A stretch of DNA of 36,623 nucleotides from Clostridiaceae bacterium (lineage in GTDB: Bacteria > Bacillota > Clostridia > Acetivibrionales > Acetivibrionaceae): NCBI GenBank assembly GCA_012519925.1, contig JAAYPF010000252.1:1-36623 (forward strand). Reading direction: 5' to 3'. Shown here in pieces: positions 25,684 through 33,693 of this stretch; position 1 is the first letter of the stretch; each line of letters starts with the position of its first letter. Under the pieces are notes generated by a model. The model saw only the letters and a list, made by a program, of their open reading frames with translations. It made no database searches and had not been told where the DNA came from. A program made the position numbers and the translations under genes.

Positions 25684-26736
25684 ATGAATGTTTTGGAGGA
25701 GAAATTTTTAAAAGGTGAAGAGGGAAAAGATATTTTTCTCTATACCATATCTAATGATAATGGCATGATGGCACAGATTACTAATTTTGGTGCGATTGTG
25801 GTTTCACTCTTAGTGCCTGACAAAAACGGAAATCTTGAGGATGTTGTGTTAGGTTATGACGAGATTAGCAGTTATTATGATAATGCACCCTTTTTTGGAG
25901 CAATCATAGGCAGGCATGCAAATAGAATAGAGGATGCATGTTTTGAGTTGAATGGCGTTTTGTATAATTTAGAGAAAAATGAAAATAATAACCATCTTCA
26001 TGGAGGTAGTAAAGGATTTCATAAAGTTTTATGGAATAAAGAAACCGAGGGTGAAGAGGTTGGGAATTCAATAACACTTTCGTATTTGAGTAAAGATGGT
26101 GAGCAGAATTATCCGGGAAACTTAAATGTTAAAGTGACCTATTCCATTACCAATGATAATTCTTTTCACATAAATTATTTTGCAGTTTCCGATAAAGATA
26201 CTGTGGTAAACCTTACAAATCATACATATTTTAACTTGTCAGGTAAAGCTAAAAATGATATCCTTGACCACGAGATAAAAATATATGCCGATAATTTTAC
26301 TCCTGTAGATGAAAAATGTATACCTACAGGCGAAATTAACAGTGTTAAAGGAACACCATTGGATTTAACTAAAATGCAGCCTATAAAGGAAGGTATATTT
26401 AGTGAAGATACTCAGATTGTATATGGAAAGGGTTTTGACCATAACTGGGTTTTGAATGCAAAGGGAGACATTAAACAAAAAGCAGCTGAAGTGTATGATC
26501 CGTTAAGTGACAGGAGGATGGAAGTTTACACTACAAAACCAGGATTGCAGTTTTACTCAGGTAACCTTATAAAGAGTTCTAAAATTGGAAAATATGACGT
26601 ATCTTACAAAGAAAGAAGCGGGTTTTGTCTTGAAACTCAGTTCTTTCCTAATGCAATGAAACATAAGAATTTTCCGTCACCTATATTGGAAGCAGGTAAG
26701 GAATATAGTCATAAAACCATATATAAATTTTTGTAA
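25684..26736 (+). CDS. galM: Aldose 1-epimerase (mutarotase)
   Basis: A 350-residue mutarotase that interconverts alpha and beta sugar anomers. Family motifs are NFGAIVVSL near the N-terminus, GRHANRI (77-82), NHLHGGSKGFHKVLW (103-117) and VNLTNHTYFNLSG with His180. GFDHNWVLN and FCLETQFFPNAMKH with Glu317, the catalytic base, follow. All key residues are present and there is no signal peptide. It sits 175 bases after xylA. Xylose is the likely substrate from context, speeding the supply of the alpha anomer that xylose isomerase uses. The ribosome site GGAGG is 12-13 bases from the ATG, rather far. Confidence 0.93.
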   Translation: MNVLEEKFLKGEEGKDIFLYTISNDNGMMAQITNFGAIVVSLLVPDKNGNLEDVVLGYDEISSYYDNAPFFGAIIGRHANRIEDACFELNGVLYNLEKNENNNHLHGGSKGFHKVLWNKETEGEEVGNSITLSYLSKDGEQNYPGNLNVKVTYSITNDNSFHINYFAVSDKDTVVNLTNHTYFNLSGKAKNDILDHEIKIYADNFTPVDEKCIPTGEINSVKGTPLDLTKMQPIKEGIFSEDTQIVYGKGFDHNWVLNAKGDIKQKAAEVYDPLSDRRMEVYTTKPGLQFYSGNLIKSSKIGKYDVSYKERSGFCLETQFFPNAMKHKNFPSPILEAGKEYSHKTIYKFL

Positions 26737-27161
26737 TTAATAAGATTATGAAAACTTTTAGAATTATTTACCATATTGGCAAATAAAATATTAATGTTTA
26801 AAAAATATAATATGCAATATTTTTCAAAACCTAGGATAGGAATCTTTTGAAAGGGCAATTGATTAGTTGTTTTTTAAAATAAAATTATAAAATAGAGATA
26901 ATAATATAATAATATATGATTTGATTTTTCTTGATTTATTTGATGTTTAGTGAATTGCTTGTGCTTTGTAACTATTAAAACACAGGCAAATGAAGCACAG
27001 TGTAATATTTATTAATTTTCTTAAAAAAAGTGTTACACAAATTACTTAATATGTCGATATATAACTAGTTGACTATATATTCTATGAATGTATAATTTGA
27101 AGACATTCATGGAATATTAGAATAAAAGTGCTTTACAAAACAAAAAAAGGGGGTATTTTTT
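26737..27161. other. Intergenic region upstream of the second importer
   Basis: About 425 very AT-rich bases with no gene. It holds a strong promoter and an overlapping long inverted repeat at 27069-27118, described separately. No clear terminator for galM was found. Confidence 0.55.
27069..27117 (+). promoter_or_regulatory. Strong promoter with overlapping palindromic operator
   Basis: TTGACT (27069-27074), 16 bases, TATAAT (27091-27096). A 15-bp inverted repeat with one mismatch spans it: ATATTCTATGAATGT (27077-27091) and ACATTCATGGAATAT (27103-27117), spacer 11. Its left arm fills the promoter spacer and touches the -10 box, and its right arm covers the likely start site. A repressor bound here would block transcription. 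Confidence 0.65.
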
Positions 27162-28466
27162 ATGAAAAGAATATCAAAAAAGTTATTGTGTTTGTTTGCA
27201 GCATTGTCACTTACTCTTAGTATAGGTGGCTGTAAAACAACAGATGGTACAGATGGTGGTACAACTTCTCCAGATGGAGGATCAAAAGACAAACCTACTC
27301 TTAAGATTTGGCACATAACAGCTTCTGATGCTGAAGGAAACAGAACTATATTGCTTAATGCTATAAAAGAAGCAGAAGAGAAGTTCAATGTCAAAATCGA
27401 AGAAACAGGAACAGAAAACGAGCAGTACAAGACAAAGATTAAGTCTGCTATGGCTGGAAATAGCGGTCCAGACATATTCTTTACTTGGGCAGCTGGTTTC
27501 TCACAACCTTTTGTTGATGGAGGAAAAGTTCTAAATCTTGATCCGTACATTGGTGCTGTAAAGGATAAGTTGTTAACAGGAATTACCGATAACTTTACTT
27601 ATGATGGAAAAGTTTATGGTGTTCCATACCAGATGCAGGTTGGACCATTATTCTGTAACACAGAGTTGTTTGAAAAGTATAATGTAAAAATTCCTGAGAC
27701 TTATGAGGAATTACTTACTGCTGTAAAAGTTTTCAAAGAAAACGGTGTTACTCCTTTGATCTGTGGAGCGAAAGATGTGTGGCCTGCAATGTGGTATTAT
27801 GATGTTTTAGCTCTTAGAACAGCAGGTTCTCAATTATGTAATGACGCATTAGCTGGTAAAGCTTCTTTTGAATCACAAGAATTCATCGATGCAGCAAAGA
27901 AACTTGTTGAGTTGACAGAAGCAGGTGCATTTGGTCCAAATACAATGTCAGTATCATGGGACAATGCAAATGTTGACTTTGCACAAGGAAAAGGAGCTAT
28001 GCTTTTCAATGGTAACTGGGTAACTGGTAATGTTAACGCTGAAAGTTCAGCTGTTAAAGGTAAAATAGTTGCTAGGAAGTTCCCGCTTATAGAAGGTGGT
28101 AAAGGTACTGCAACTGAATACTTTGGTGGTGCTGGTGATGGATACATGATTAATTCAGCAACAAAAGATCCTAAGCTTGCTGCAGATGTACTTTTCTTTT
28201 TATGTGAAAAGTTAGCATTTGACATGTATGAACAAAACACAGGTTTACCAGGATGGAATGTATCAGTTGACGAGTCTAAGATCAATCCTCTTACAAAAGA
28301 GATCTCAGATATGACAAAAGACAGTACTGGTTGGACTCTCTGGTGGGACGTTTTCTTGGAAGGTGCAGCTGCTGATACACACAAAAATCTCGTAGTTCAG
28401 CTTATGGCTGGGGAAATAACTCCTGAGAAATTTGGACAAGAAATGCAAAAATTAAATGCAAAATAA
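27162..28466 (+). CDS. Sugar-binding lipoprotein of CUT1/MsmE type
   Basis: A 434-residue extracellular solute-binding protein. The lipoprotein signal is clear: basic start MKRISKK, hydrophobic core, lipobox LSIGGC with Cys24, then a Gly/Thr/Ser-rich tether. The mature part has the features of family 1 sugar-binding proteins (TLKIWHITAS at the start, GNSGPDIFFTWAAGF, YGVPYQMQVGP, GKGAMLFNGNWVTGNV). RBS AAAGGGGG is 10 bases from the ATG. Two permease genes follow. Xylose-containing or arabinose-containing oligosaccharide is likely from context, but the ligand is not readable from sequence. Confidence 0.92.
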   Translation: MKRISKKLLCLFAALSLTLSIGGCKTTDGTDGGTTSPDGGSKDKPTLKIWHITASDAEGNRTILLNAIKEAEEKFNVKIEETGTENEQYKTKIKSAMAGNSGPDIFFTWAAGFSQPFVDGGKVLNLDPYIGAVKDKLLTGITDNFTYDGKVYGVPYQMQVGPLFCNTELFEKYNVKIPETYEELLTAVKVFKENGVTPLICGAKDVWPAMWYYDVLALRTAGSQLCNDALAGKASFESQEFIDAAKKLVELTEAGAFGPNTMSVSWDNANVDFAQGKGAMLFNGNWVTGNVNAESSAVKGKIVARKFPLIEGGKGTATEYFGGAGDGYMINSATKDPKLAADVLFFLCEKLAFDMYEQNTGLPGWNVSVDESKINPLTKEISDMTKDSTGWTLWWDVFLEGAAADTHKNLVVQLMAGEITPEKFGQEMQKLNAK

Positions 28467-28497
28467 GAAACTTCGAAATTAGACTAATTACTAAAAA

Positions 28498-28538
28498 GCG
28501 GTCACATAAAATTTGATAGACAAATTATATGTGACCGC
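28498..28538 (+). terminator. Intercistronic hairpin after the second binding-protein gene
   Basis: GCGGTCACAT (28498-28507) pairs perfectly with ATGTGACCGC (28529-28538), with more AT pairing possible inside (AAATTT / AAATT). No T-run follows. It occupies the same place as the hairpin in the first importer and probably sets binding protein above permease expression. Confidence 0.7.
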
Positions 28539-28618
28539 AAAAGTTTTCGGATTTGTTTCTCTTTTATTTACTTGTTAGTTATTTTTTTGTAATAAATTTT
28601 CTTGGGGGTTGAAAGTGT

Positions 28619-29503
28619 ATGGATAAAGTATTGAGGGATAAGAAAGCAATATGCGTATTTGTTTTGCCGGCATTTTTATTTTTCTTTGCTATGGTAATTA
28701 TTCCGATTTTTATGTCTGGTTATTACAGCTTATTAGACTGGAACGGTATGAGTAAAGGTATATTTGTAGGACTTCGGAACTATATAGACCTTTTTACATC
28801 TTATAATAATGAGTTTGCAAAATCTTTAGGAAATTCTCTTATATTAGCAGGCTTATCGGTATTTATTCAGTTGCCGATATCGTTGACGTTGGCATTGATA
28901 CTTGCTAGAGGAATAAAGGGTGAAAAATTTTACAGAACGGTATACTTTATTCCGGTAATTATTTCTACTGTTGTTATCGGACAGCTTTGGTCAAAGGTAT
29001 ATCATTATGAGTATGGTATAGTAAATATGTTTCTTAGAAACTTCGGTCTTGAAAATTTAGTTAGAGACTGGCTTGGTGATAAGGGGACTGCATTGATATG
29101 TGTGTTTATTGTAATAGTGTGGCAATATATAGGTTATCATATGTTACTAATGTATTCTTCTGCAAAATCAATTCCAGAAGATTTGTATGAAGCTGCAAAG
29201 ATAGATGGAGCTTCGGAATTGACTACAGCATTTAAGATTACAATTCCACTTATGAAGCCTATTTTGAATGTTTGTGTTACTTATGCAATAGTCGGATCTT
29301 TAAAAACTTTCGATTTGATATGGGTTCTTACAGGTGGTGGTCCACTCAAGTCAACAGAAGTTCCAAGTACTTTGATGTATAATACTATATTCTTTAAAAA
29401 TCAATTTGGTTATGGTAGTGCTATGGCCTTGTTTATTGTTATTGAATGCTTGGTATTAACTGTAGTGGTACAGAAAATATTTAAGTCTGAAAGTTATCTA
29501 TAG
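28619..29503 (+). CDS. Sugar ABC transporter permease, MsmF/UgpA type
   Basis: A 294-residue inner-membrane permease with about six helices; the EAA loop is at 191-210 (EAAKIDGASELTTAFKITIP). LTGGGPLKSTEV near 240 is a common feature of the first CUT1 permease. The ATG at 28619 follows TTGGGGGTTG, spaced about 11 bases. It would form the channel with the next gene product. Confidence 0.92.
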   Translation: MDKVLRDKKAICVFVLPAFLFFFAMVIIPIFMSGYYSLLDWNGMSKGIFVGLRNYIDLFTSYNNEFAKSLGNSLILAGLSVFIQLPISLTLALILARGIKGEKFYRTVYFIPVIISTVVIGQLWSKVYHYEYGIVNMFLRNFGLENLVRDWLGDKGTALICVFIVIVWQYIGYHMLLMYSSAKSIPEDLYEAAKIDGASELTTAFKITIPLMKPILNVCVTYAIVGSLKTFDLIWVLTGGGPLKSTEVPSTLMYNTIFFKNQFGYGSAMALFIVIECLVLTVVVQKIFKSESYL

Positions 29504-29516
29504 GGGGTGAACAGGG

Positions 29517-30365
29517 ATGAATTTAAGAGATAGATTGACAAAGAAAAACATTATAGTTGGTATAATAAGTATATTTCTTATTGCTTTTGCTATAATACAG
29601 ATATATCCTCTAATATGGTTGCTGATGTTTTCATTGAAAGACAATGCACAAATATATGGTGGAAATGTAATGGGACTTCCAACGAAGTTTATGTGGAGCA
29701 ACTATAAAAATGCTCTAACAAGTGGTAATGTTTGGGTATACACTGTTAACAGTGCTTTAGTTACAGCTGTTACCATAGTGGTATCAGGTATCATTGGAGT
29801 AATGGCTTCATATGCTATTGCAAGAATGAAATGGAAACTAAGCAATATCACCCTTACAATATTTTTATTAGGTATAATGATTCCGATTCACTCTGCTTTA
29901 CTACCTCTATTTATAATTCTGAATAAAACTAAACTTATAAATACACCTCTTGCTCTAATTATTCCATATATTGCATATGCACTTCCTATGTGTATATTTG
30001 TTTGTGTGGGATTTCTTAGGAGCATACCAAAGGAGATGGAAGAGTCCGCGTTTTTGGACGGATGCTCTATATACAGAGCATTTGTAAGTATTATTTTGCC
30101 TTTAATAAAGCCAGCGGTTGCAACCGTTTCAATATTCACTTACTTGCAAGCATGGAATGAGCTTATGTTTGCTACTACATTTATAGATGATGCTAAATAT
30201 AAGACCTTACCAGTTGGTATAATGTCTATGTCTGGACAGTATTCTACAGAGTGGGGACCAATAGGTGCAGGTTTGGTAATCGCAACAATTCCAACGATTA
30301 TCATTTATGTATTGATGAGTAATCAGGTTCAGGCGAGCTTGACAAATGGAGCGGTAAAAGGTTAA
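29517..30365 (+). CDS. Sugar ABC transporter permease, MsmG/UgpE type
   Basis: A 282-residue inner-membrane permease with about six helices and an EAA loop at 176-195 (ESAFLDGCSIYRAFVSIILP). The conserved C-terminal VQASLTNGAVKG matches the second CUT1 permease. It begins 14 bases after the previous gene with ribosome site GGGGTGAA. No ATPase gene follows, so the importer needs a shared ATPase. Confidence 0.92.
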   Translation: MNLRDRLTKKNIIVGIISIFLIAFAIIQIYPLIWLLMFSLKDNAQIYGGNVMGLPTKFMWSNYKNALTSGNVWVYTVNSALVTAVTIVVSGIIGVMASYAIARMKWKLSNITLTIFLLGIMIPIHSALLPLFIILNKTKLINTPLALIIPYIAYALPMCIFVCVGFLRSIPKEMEESAFLDGCSIYRAFVSIILPLIKPAVATVSIFTYLQAWNELMFATTFIDDAKYKTLPVGIMSMSGQYSTEWGPIGAGLVIATIPTIIIYVLMSNQVQASLTNGAVKG

Positions 30366-30421
30366 TTTGATAAGGGTAAAAGAAGATTGTACTATTTTAT
30401 ATTTATTAGAGTTTTTAATTA

Positions 30422-30445
30422 GGGGGCTTTTTAGCCCCTTTTGTT
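30422..30445 (+). terminator. Terminator of the second importer operon
   Basis: GGGGCT (30423-30428), loop TTTT, AGCCCC (30433-30438), then TTTTGTTTT. A compact, strong Rho-independent terminator. Confidence 0.85.
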
Positions 30446-30477
30446 TTAGGAGCATTTAAATTATAAGTTCTAACTTT

Positions 30478-30549
30478 GGGATAACGAAGAGACTTGATTT
30501 GATAATGTTCTCACATTAAGAGAATAAAAAGTTATTTTTTCGTTATCCC
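30478..30549. repeat. Long-range inverted repeat with internal hairpin
   Basis: GGGATAACGAA (30478-30488) and TTCGTTATCCC (30539-30549) are perfect 11-bp complements 50 bases apart. Inside, TTCTC and GAGAA flank ACATTAA and can form a second small hairpin. It lies after the importer terminator and before the esterase promoter. It could be a structured RNA or a two-site operator; there is no T-run. Confidence 0.45.
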
Positions 30550-30597
30550 TTAGTATTTTTGGAAAAGGACAGTTTCTAGTTATTATGGATCTTTTGT

Positions 30598-30606
30598 TGG
30601 TATAAT
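30598..30606 (+). promoter_or_regulatory. Candidate extended -10 promoter for the esterase/acyltransferase operon
   Basis: TGGTATAAT is a TGn-extended -10 with a perfect TATAAT box, 79 bases before the ATG at 30686. No convincing -35 box is visible at the right distance. Confidence 0.35.
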
Positions 30607-30685
30607 AGTATAAATCATTGCGATTTGAATACAATTTATAGTAAAATGTAGTTGTTGAATAATAATGCTTTGGAAAGGATTCTAG

Positions 30686-31624
30686 ATGAACCGTTATAAA
30701 AGGATGGCTTTAAAGATATTATCCAATTCTCGAAGAAATCTTAAAAAGTATTATAAAGTTCAACGCAGGTTCCTCAACATGGTCAATTTTTACTTAGGCC
30801 CTAAATACGGACTTTTAGATCATAAAATTATGATTGATGAAAGGGAAATTCCTGTCAGAATATTTCGTCCAATTGAAAATGGAACCTCTGGAGTTATGAT
30901 TTTTTTTCATGGAGGTGGATGGGTAACAGGTAATATTGATAGCTATACCAATGTTTGTGTCAATATGGCAAAGCAGACTAGAAACATCGTAATATCTATA
31001 GACTATCGCCTTGCACCAGAATATCCATTTCCAGCGGGTCTTGAGGACTGTTACAATGTAACGAAAGAAATTTTTAATAATCTTGATTTATTAGATTGCA
31101 AAGCAAAGGACATAACTTTAATTGGAGACAGTGCAGGTGGAAATTTGGCGGCAGCAGTTTCGCTAATGGCCAGGGATAGAGGAGAATTTTTGCCAAGCAA
31201 GCAGATACTTATTTATCCGGCAACCTATAATGACCACACAGAAGATTCGCCCTTTCCATCAATAAGGGAAAATGGAAAGGATTATTTGTTAACCTCCAAA
31301 CAGATACAAGATTATTTAGAGCTTTATACACCTAATGTTGAAGATAGAAATAGTCCTTATCTTGCCCCTTTGTTAGCAGAAGATCTGACAAATCAACCAG
31401 CCACGCTGATCATAACGGCTCAGTATGATCCATTAAGGGATGAGGGTGAGGCCTATGGATTGCGTTTGAAGGAAGCAGGTAATAAAGTTAAGATGTATCG
31501 TATGAAGGATGCTGTCCATGGTTTTTTTTCACTGCCATGGAAATCGGAATATGTAATAAGAGCTTATGAGATTATAAACTGTTTTTTAAGTAGCTGTAAT
31601 GGTGGAAGTGAGGAATTGTTATGA
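30686..31624 (+). CDS. Alpha/beta hydrolase, hormone-sensitive-lipase-type esterase
   Basis: A 312-residue carboxylesterase of the HSL family (family IV). It has the oxyanion-hole motif HGGGW (75-79), DYRLAPEYPFPAGLED (106-121), the nucleophile elbow GDSAGG (147-152) with Ser149, Asp248 in AQYDPLRDEG, and His278 in DAVHGFF. The triad is complete. There is no signal peptide; the N-terminus is basic, so it is probably cytoplasmic or membrane-associated. It overlaps the next gene by ATGA, so translation is coupled with the acyltransferase-like gene. Short-chain acyl esters are the likely substrates. Its pairing with an acyltransferase suggests it works in acylation or deacylation of one metabolite. 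Confidence 0.9.
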   Translation: MNRYKRMALKILSNSRRNLKKYYKVQRRFLNMVNFYLGPKYGLLDHKIMIDEREIPVRIFRPIENGTSGVMIFFHGGGWVTGNIDSYTNVCVNMAKQTRNIVISIDYRLAPEYPFPAGLEDCYNVTKEIFNNLDLLDCKAKDITLIGDSAGGNLAAAVSLMARDRGEFLPSKQILIYPATYNDHTEDSPFPSIRENGKDYLLTSKQIQDYLELYTPNVEDRNSPYLAPLLAEDLTNQPATLIITAQYDPLRDEGEAYGLRLKEAGNKVKMYRMKDAVHGFFSLPWKSEYVIRAYEIINCFLSSCNGGSEELL

Positions 31625-32898
31625 GTAATACGGGAAAAGTTGAATGGAGCAGACTTGATAACGCTTCTAAAATATTCCCTGCAACTTGTAGTTACAGGGA
31701 TCCAAAGGTTTTCCGCATTGCCTGTGAGTTGTTTGAAACGGTGGATAGAGAAGTTTTGCAAAAAGCTTTAGATGCAGCAATGGAAAGGTTTCCATTATAT
31801 AAATCAATTTTAAGGAGAGGTATATTTTGGTTTTATTTTGAAACTAGTGACATCATTCCTACTGTTGAAAAAGAAAACAACACCGTTTGTGCACCTATTT
31901 ATAGGAAATACGAGAGAAGCTTATTATTTAGGGTGTTTTATTATAAAAAAAGAATCAATCTTGAAGTGTTTCATGCCCTTTCTGATGGTACGGGTGCTCT
32001 TTGGTTTATGAAAACATTGGTTTATCATTATTTAACCATTAAGTATAAAAACAAACTTGAAGGAAAGGTACAGGAATTAAATTATAACGCATCCATTAGT
32101 GAAAAAATGGATGATAGCTTTATTAGACATTATCCCGGATGGGATTTAAAGCAACAATTTAGTTGGAATAAAAAAGAGGACAAGCTGGTAAAGGCTTATC
32201 GCATTAAAGGCAGCAAAAATGAGGAAAACAGAGTGAAGGTAATAGAAGGCACAATGTCAGCTAAGGAGGTCTTAGAGCAGGCACGTAAGCATAATGCAAC
32301 ACTAACGGTATTATTATCATCGATATTTATAACCTCCATATATCAGGATATGCCAATGCGTAAGAAGCACTATCCGGTAGTCTTGTCAATACCTATTAAT
32401 CTCCGGAAGTTTTTTAAATCGGAGACAGCTAGAAATTTCTTTAGCACAATGAATGTGGGATATAGTTTAAAAAATGAAGAGGTTAGCTTAGACAAAGTTA
32501 TTGAGAGCCTAAATGAAAGTTTTAAGAGGGAACTAACGCAAGAGCGGTTAAACAGACACTTAAACTGGCTTATTTCCCTTGAAAGAAATCCGTTGGCGAG
32601 AGTTGTTCCATTGCCACTAAAGAAAATCTCACTTCGTATTGCGAATGTGGTTATGGACTTAGGAATTACAGCAGCTGTATCAAATGTTGGTAGAATAGAG
32701 ATGCCAGCAGAGTTTGAGAAGTATATTTACCAATTTAGTATTATCCCAAACGTTAAGAGACCCCAAATGGCAATATGCACTTATGGGGATAGATTGGTTG
32801 TGACTTTTGCCTCACCCTTTAGAGAAACCGAGTTACAAAAAACTTTTTTCAGAACACTTTCCGAAATGGGAATTAAAATTGAAATATCTTCAAATTAA
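31621..32898 (+). CDS. Acyltransferase-like protein with HxxxDG motif (AATase/condensation fold)
   Basis: A 425-residue protein of the chloramphenicol-acetyltransferase-like superfamily. The catalytic HxxxDG motif is at 118-123 (HALSDG in EVFHALSDGTGALWF), with the expected N-terminal half before it and a SNVGRIEMP strand near residue 360, typical of alcohol acetyltransferase or stand-alone condensation proteins. It should move an acyl group from a thioester to an alcohol or amine. There is no carrier-protein gene next to it. The gene is translationally coupled to the esterase and followed by a zinc-ribbon membrane protein. Substrates are unknown. Confidence 0.75.
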   Translation: MSNTGKVEWSRLDNASKIFPATCSYRDPKVFRIACELFETVDREVLQKALDAAMERFPLYKSILRRGIFWFYFETSDIIPTVEKENNTVCAPIYRKYERSLLFRVFYYKKRINLEVFHALSDGTGALWFMKTLVYHYLTIKYKNKLEGKVQELNYNASISEKMDDSFIRHYPGWDLKQQFSWNKKEDKLVKAYRIKGSKNEENRVKVIEGTMSAKEVLEQARKHNATLTVLLSSIFITSIYQDMPMRKKHYPVVLSIPINLRKFFKSETARNFFSTMNVGYSLKNEEVSLDKVIESLNESFKRELTQERLNRHLNWLISLERNPLARVVPLPLKKISLRIANVVMDLGITAAVSNVGRIEMPAEFEKYIYQFSIIPNVKRPQMAICTYGDRLVVTFASPFRETELQKTFFRTLSEMGIKIEISSN

Positions 32899-32952
32899 TA
32901 GTGGCAAGCAATCAAGGGGGATTGTTTCCACTTAAGTATAGGAGTGATGCTT

Positions 32953-33618
32953 ATGATTTTATGCAACCACTGCAAGGTTTATATAAGAGACGGTAAAAAC
33001 ATTTGTCCTTTATGTGGCAATATTATATCGAAAAGTAAGGTTGATAAGGAGGCCGCGGTTTATCCTGTAATACCCCCTACATATGAACGTCATATGGCTA
33101 TACGAATTCTTGTGTTTATATCAATCGTTGCAATTGTAGTGAGCTATATTATTTATAAATTGTTTCCCACCAGTGTTAATTGGCCAATGCTGGTCGTGTT
33201 TGGTATAGTTAGTATGTGGCTTAGCATAACTGATGCACTGCGTAAGCGTTATAACATTACCAAATCAATTATGTGGCAGGTTTTTATTATGTCGTTATTA
33301 TGCATATTTTGGGACTGGAGGACAGGTTGGAAGGGCTGGTCATTAGATTATGCAATCCCGATATTATGTATTGCGGCTATAATTGTCATGTATATTACTG
33401 CTAAGGTAACTAAGCTCAGTACTGGGTATTATATTGCATATTTCTTACTAGGGGGCTTATTTGGAATTATTCCTGGAGTGTTTATATTGCTGAATTTGGT
33501 TAAGGTGGATTACCCTTCGATAATTTCTGTTGCGATAAGTATTATATTTTTATCTGCTATACTTATATTTCAGGGAGAGAATATACTATCCGAGCTGCAA
33601 AAGCGTATGCACATTTAA
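32953..33618 (+). CDS. Zinc-ribbon membrane protein (DUF6320-like)
   Basis: A 221-residue protein. I start at ATG 32953, 8 bases after AGGAG; GTG 32944 and ATG 32947 overlap the ribosome site. The N-terminus has a zinc ribbon, CNHC (4-7) and CPLCG (18-22). Five or six hydrophobic helices follow from about residue 47, with the tryptophan-rich loop CIFWDWRTGWKGWSLDY between them. This layout fits the family I know as DUF6320, which is often found beside alpha/beta hydrolase and acyltransferase genes, as here. It may anchor or regulate the acyltransferase at the membrane. Function is not known. Confidence 0.65.
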   Translation: MILCNHCKVYIRDGKNICPLCGNIISKSKVDKEAAVYPVIPPTYERHMAIRILVFISIVAIVVSYIIYKLFPTSVNWPMLVVFGIVSMWLSITDALRKRYNITKSIMWQVFIMSLLCIFWDWRTGWKGWSLDYAIPILCIAAIIVMYITAKVTKLSTGYYIAYFLLGGLFGIIPGVFILLNLVKVDYPSIISVAISIIFLSAILIFQGENILSELQKRMHI

Positions 33619-33634
33619 TTAGGTCTTTAGAACC

Positions 33635-33663
33635 TTGCGGGATTGGGGACTTTACTTTATAAT
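33635..33663 (+). promoter_or_regulatory. Candidate promoter before the coiled-coil membrane protein gene
   Basis: TTGCGG (33635-33640), 17 bases, TATAAT (33658-33663). The -10 matches consensus and the -35 matches at four of six. The ATG is 30 bases downstream. Confidence 0.5.
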
Positions 33664-33693
33664 TTATATTATCTTTGTACTTAGGGGGCTAAC

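Noticed and set aside
27830-28384. 184-codon reverse-strand open frame
   Set aside because: It lies wholly inside the binding-lipoprotein gene, which has a clear lipobox and family motifs; no reverse-strand ribosome site or domain.
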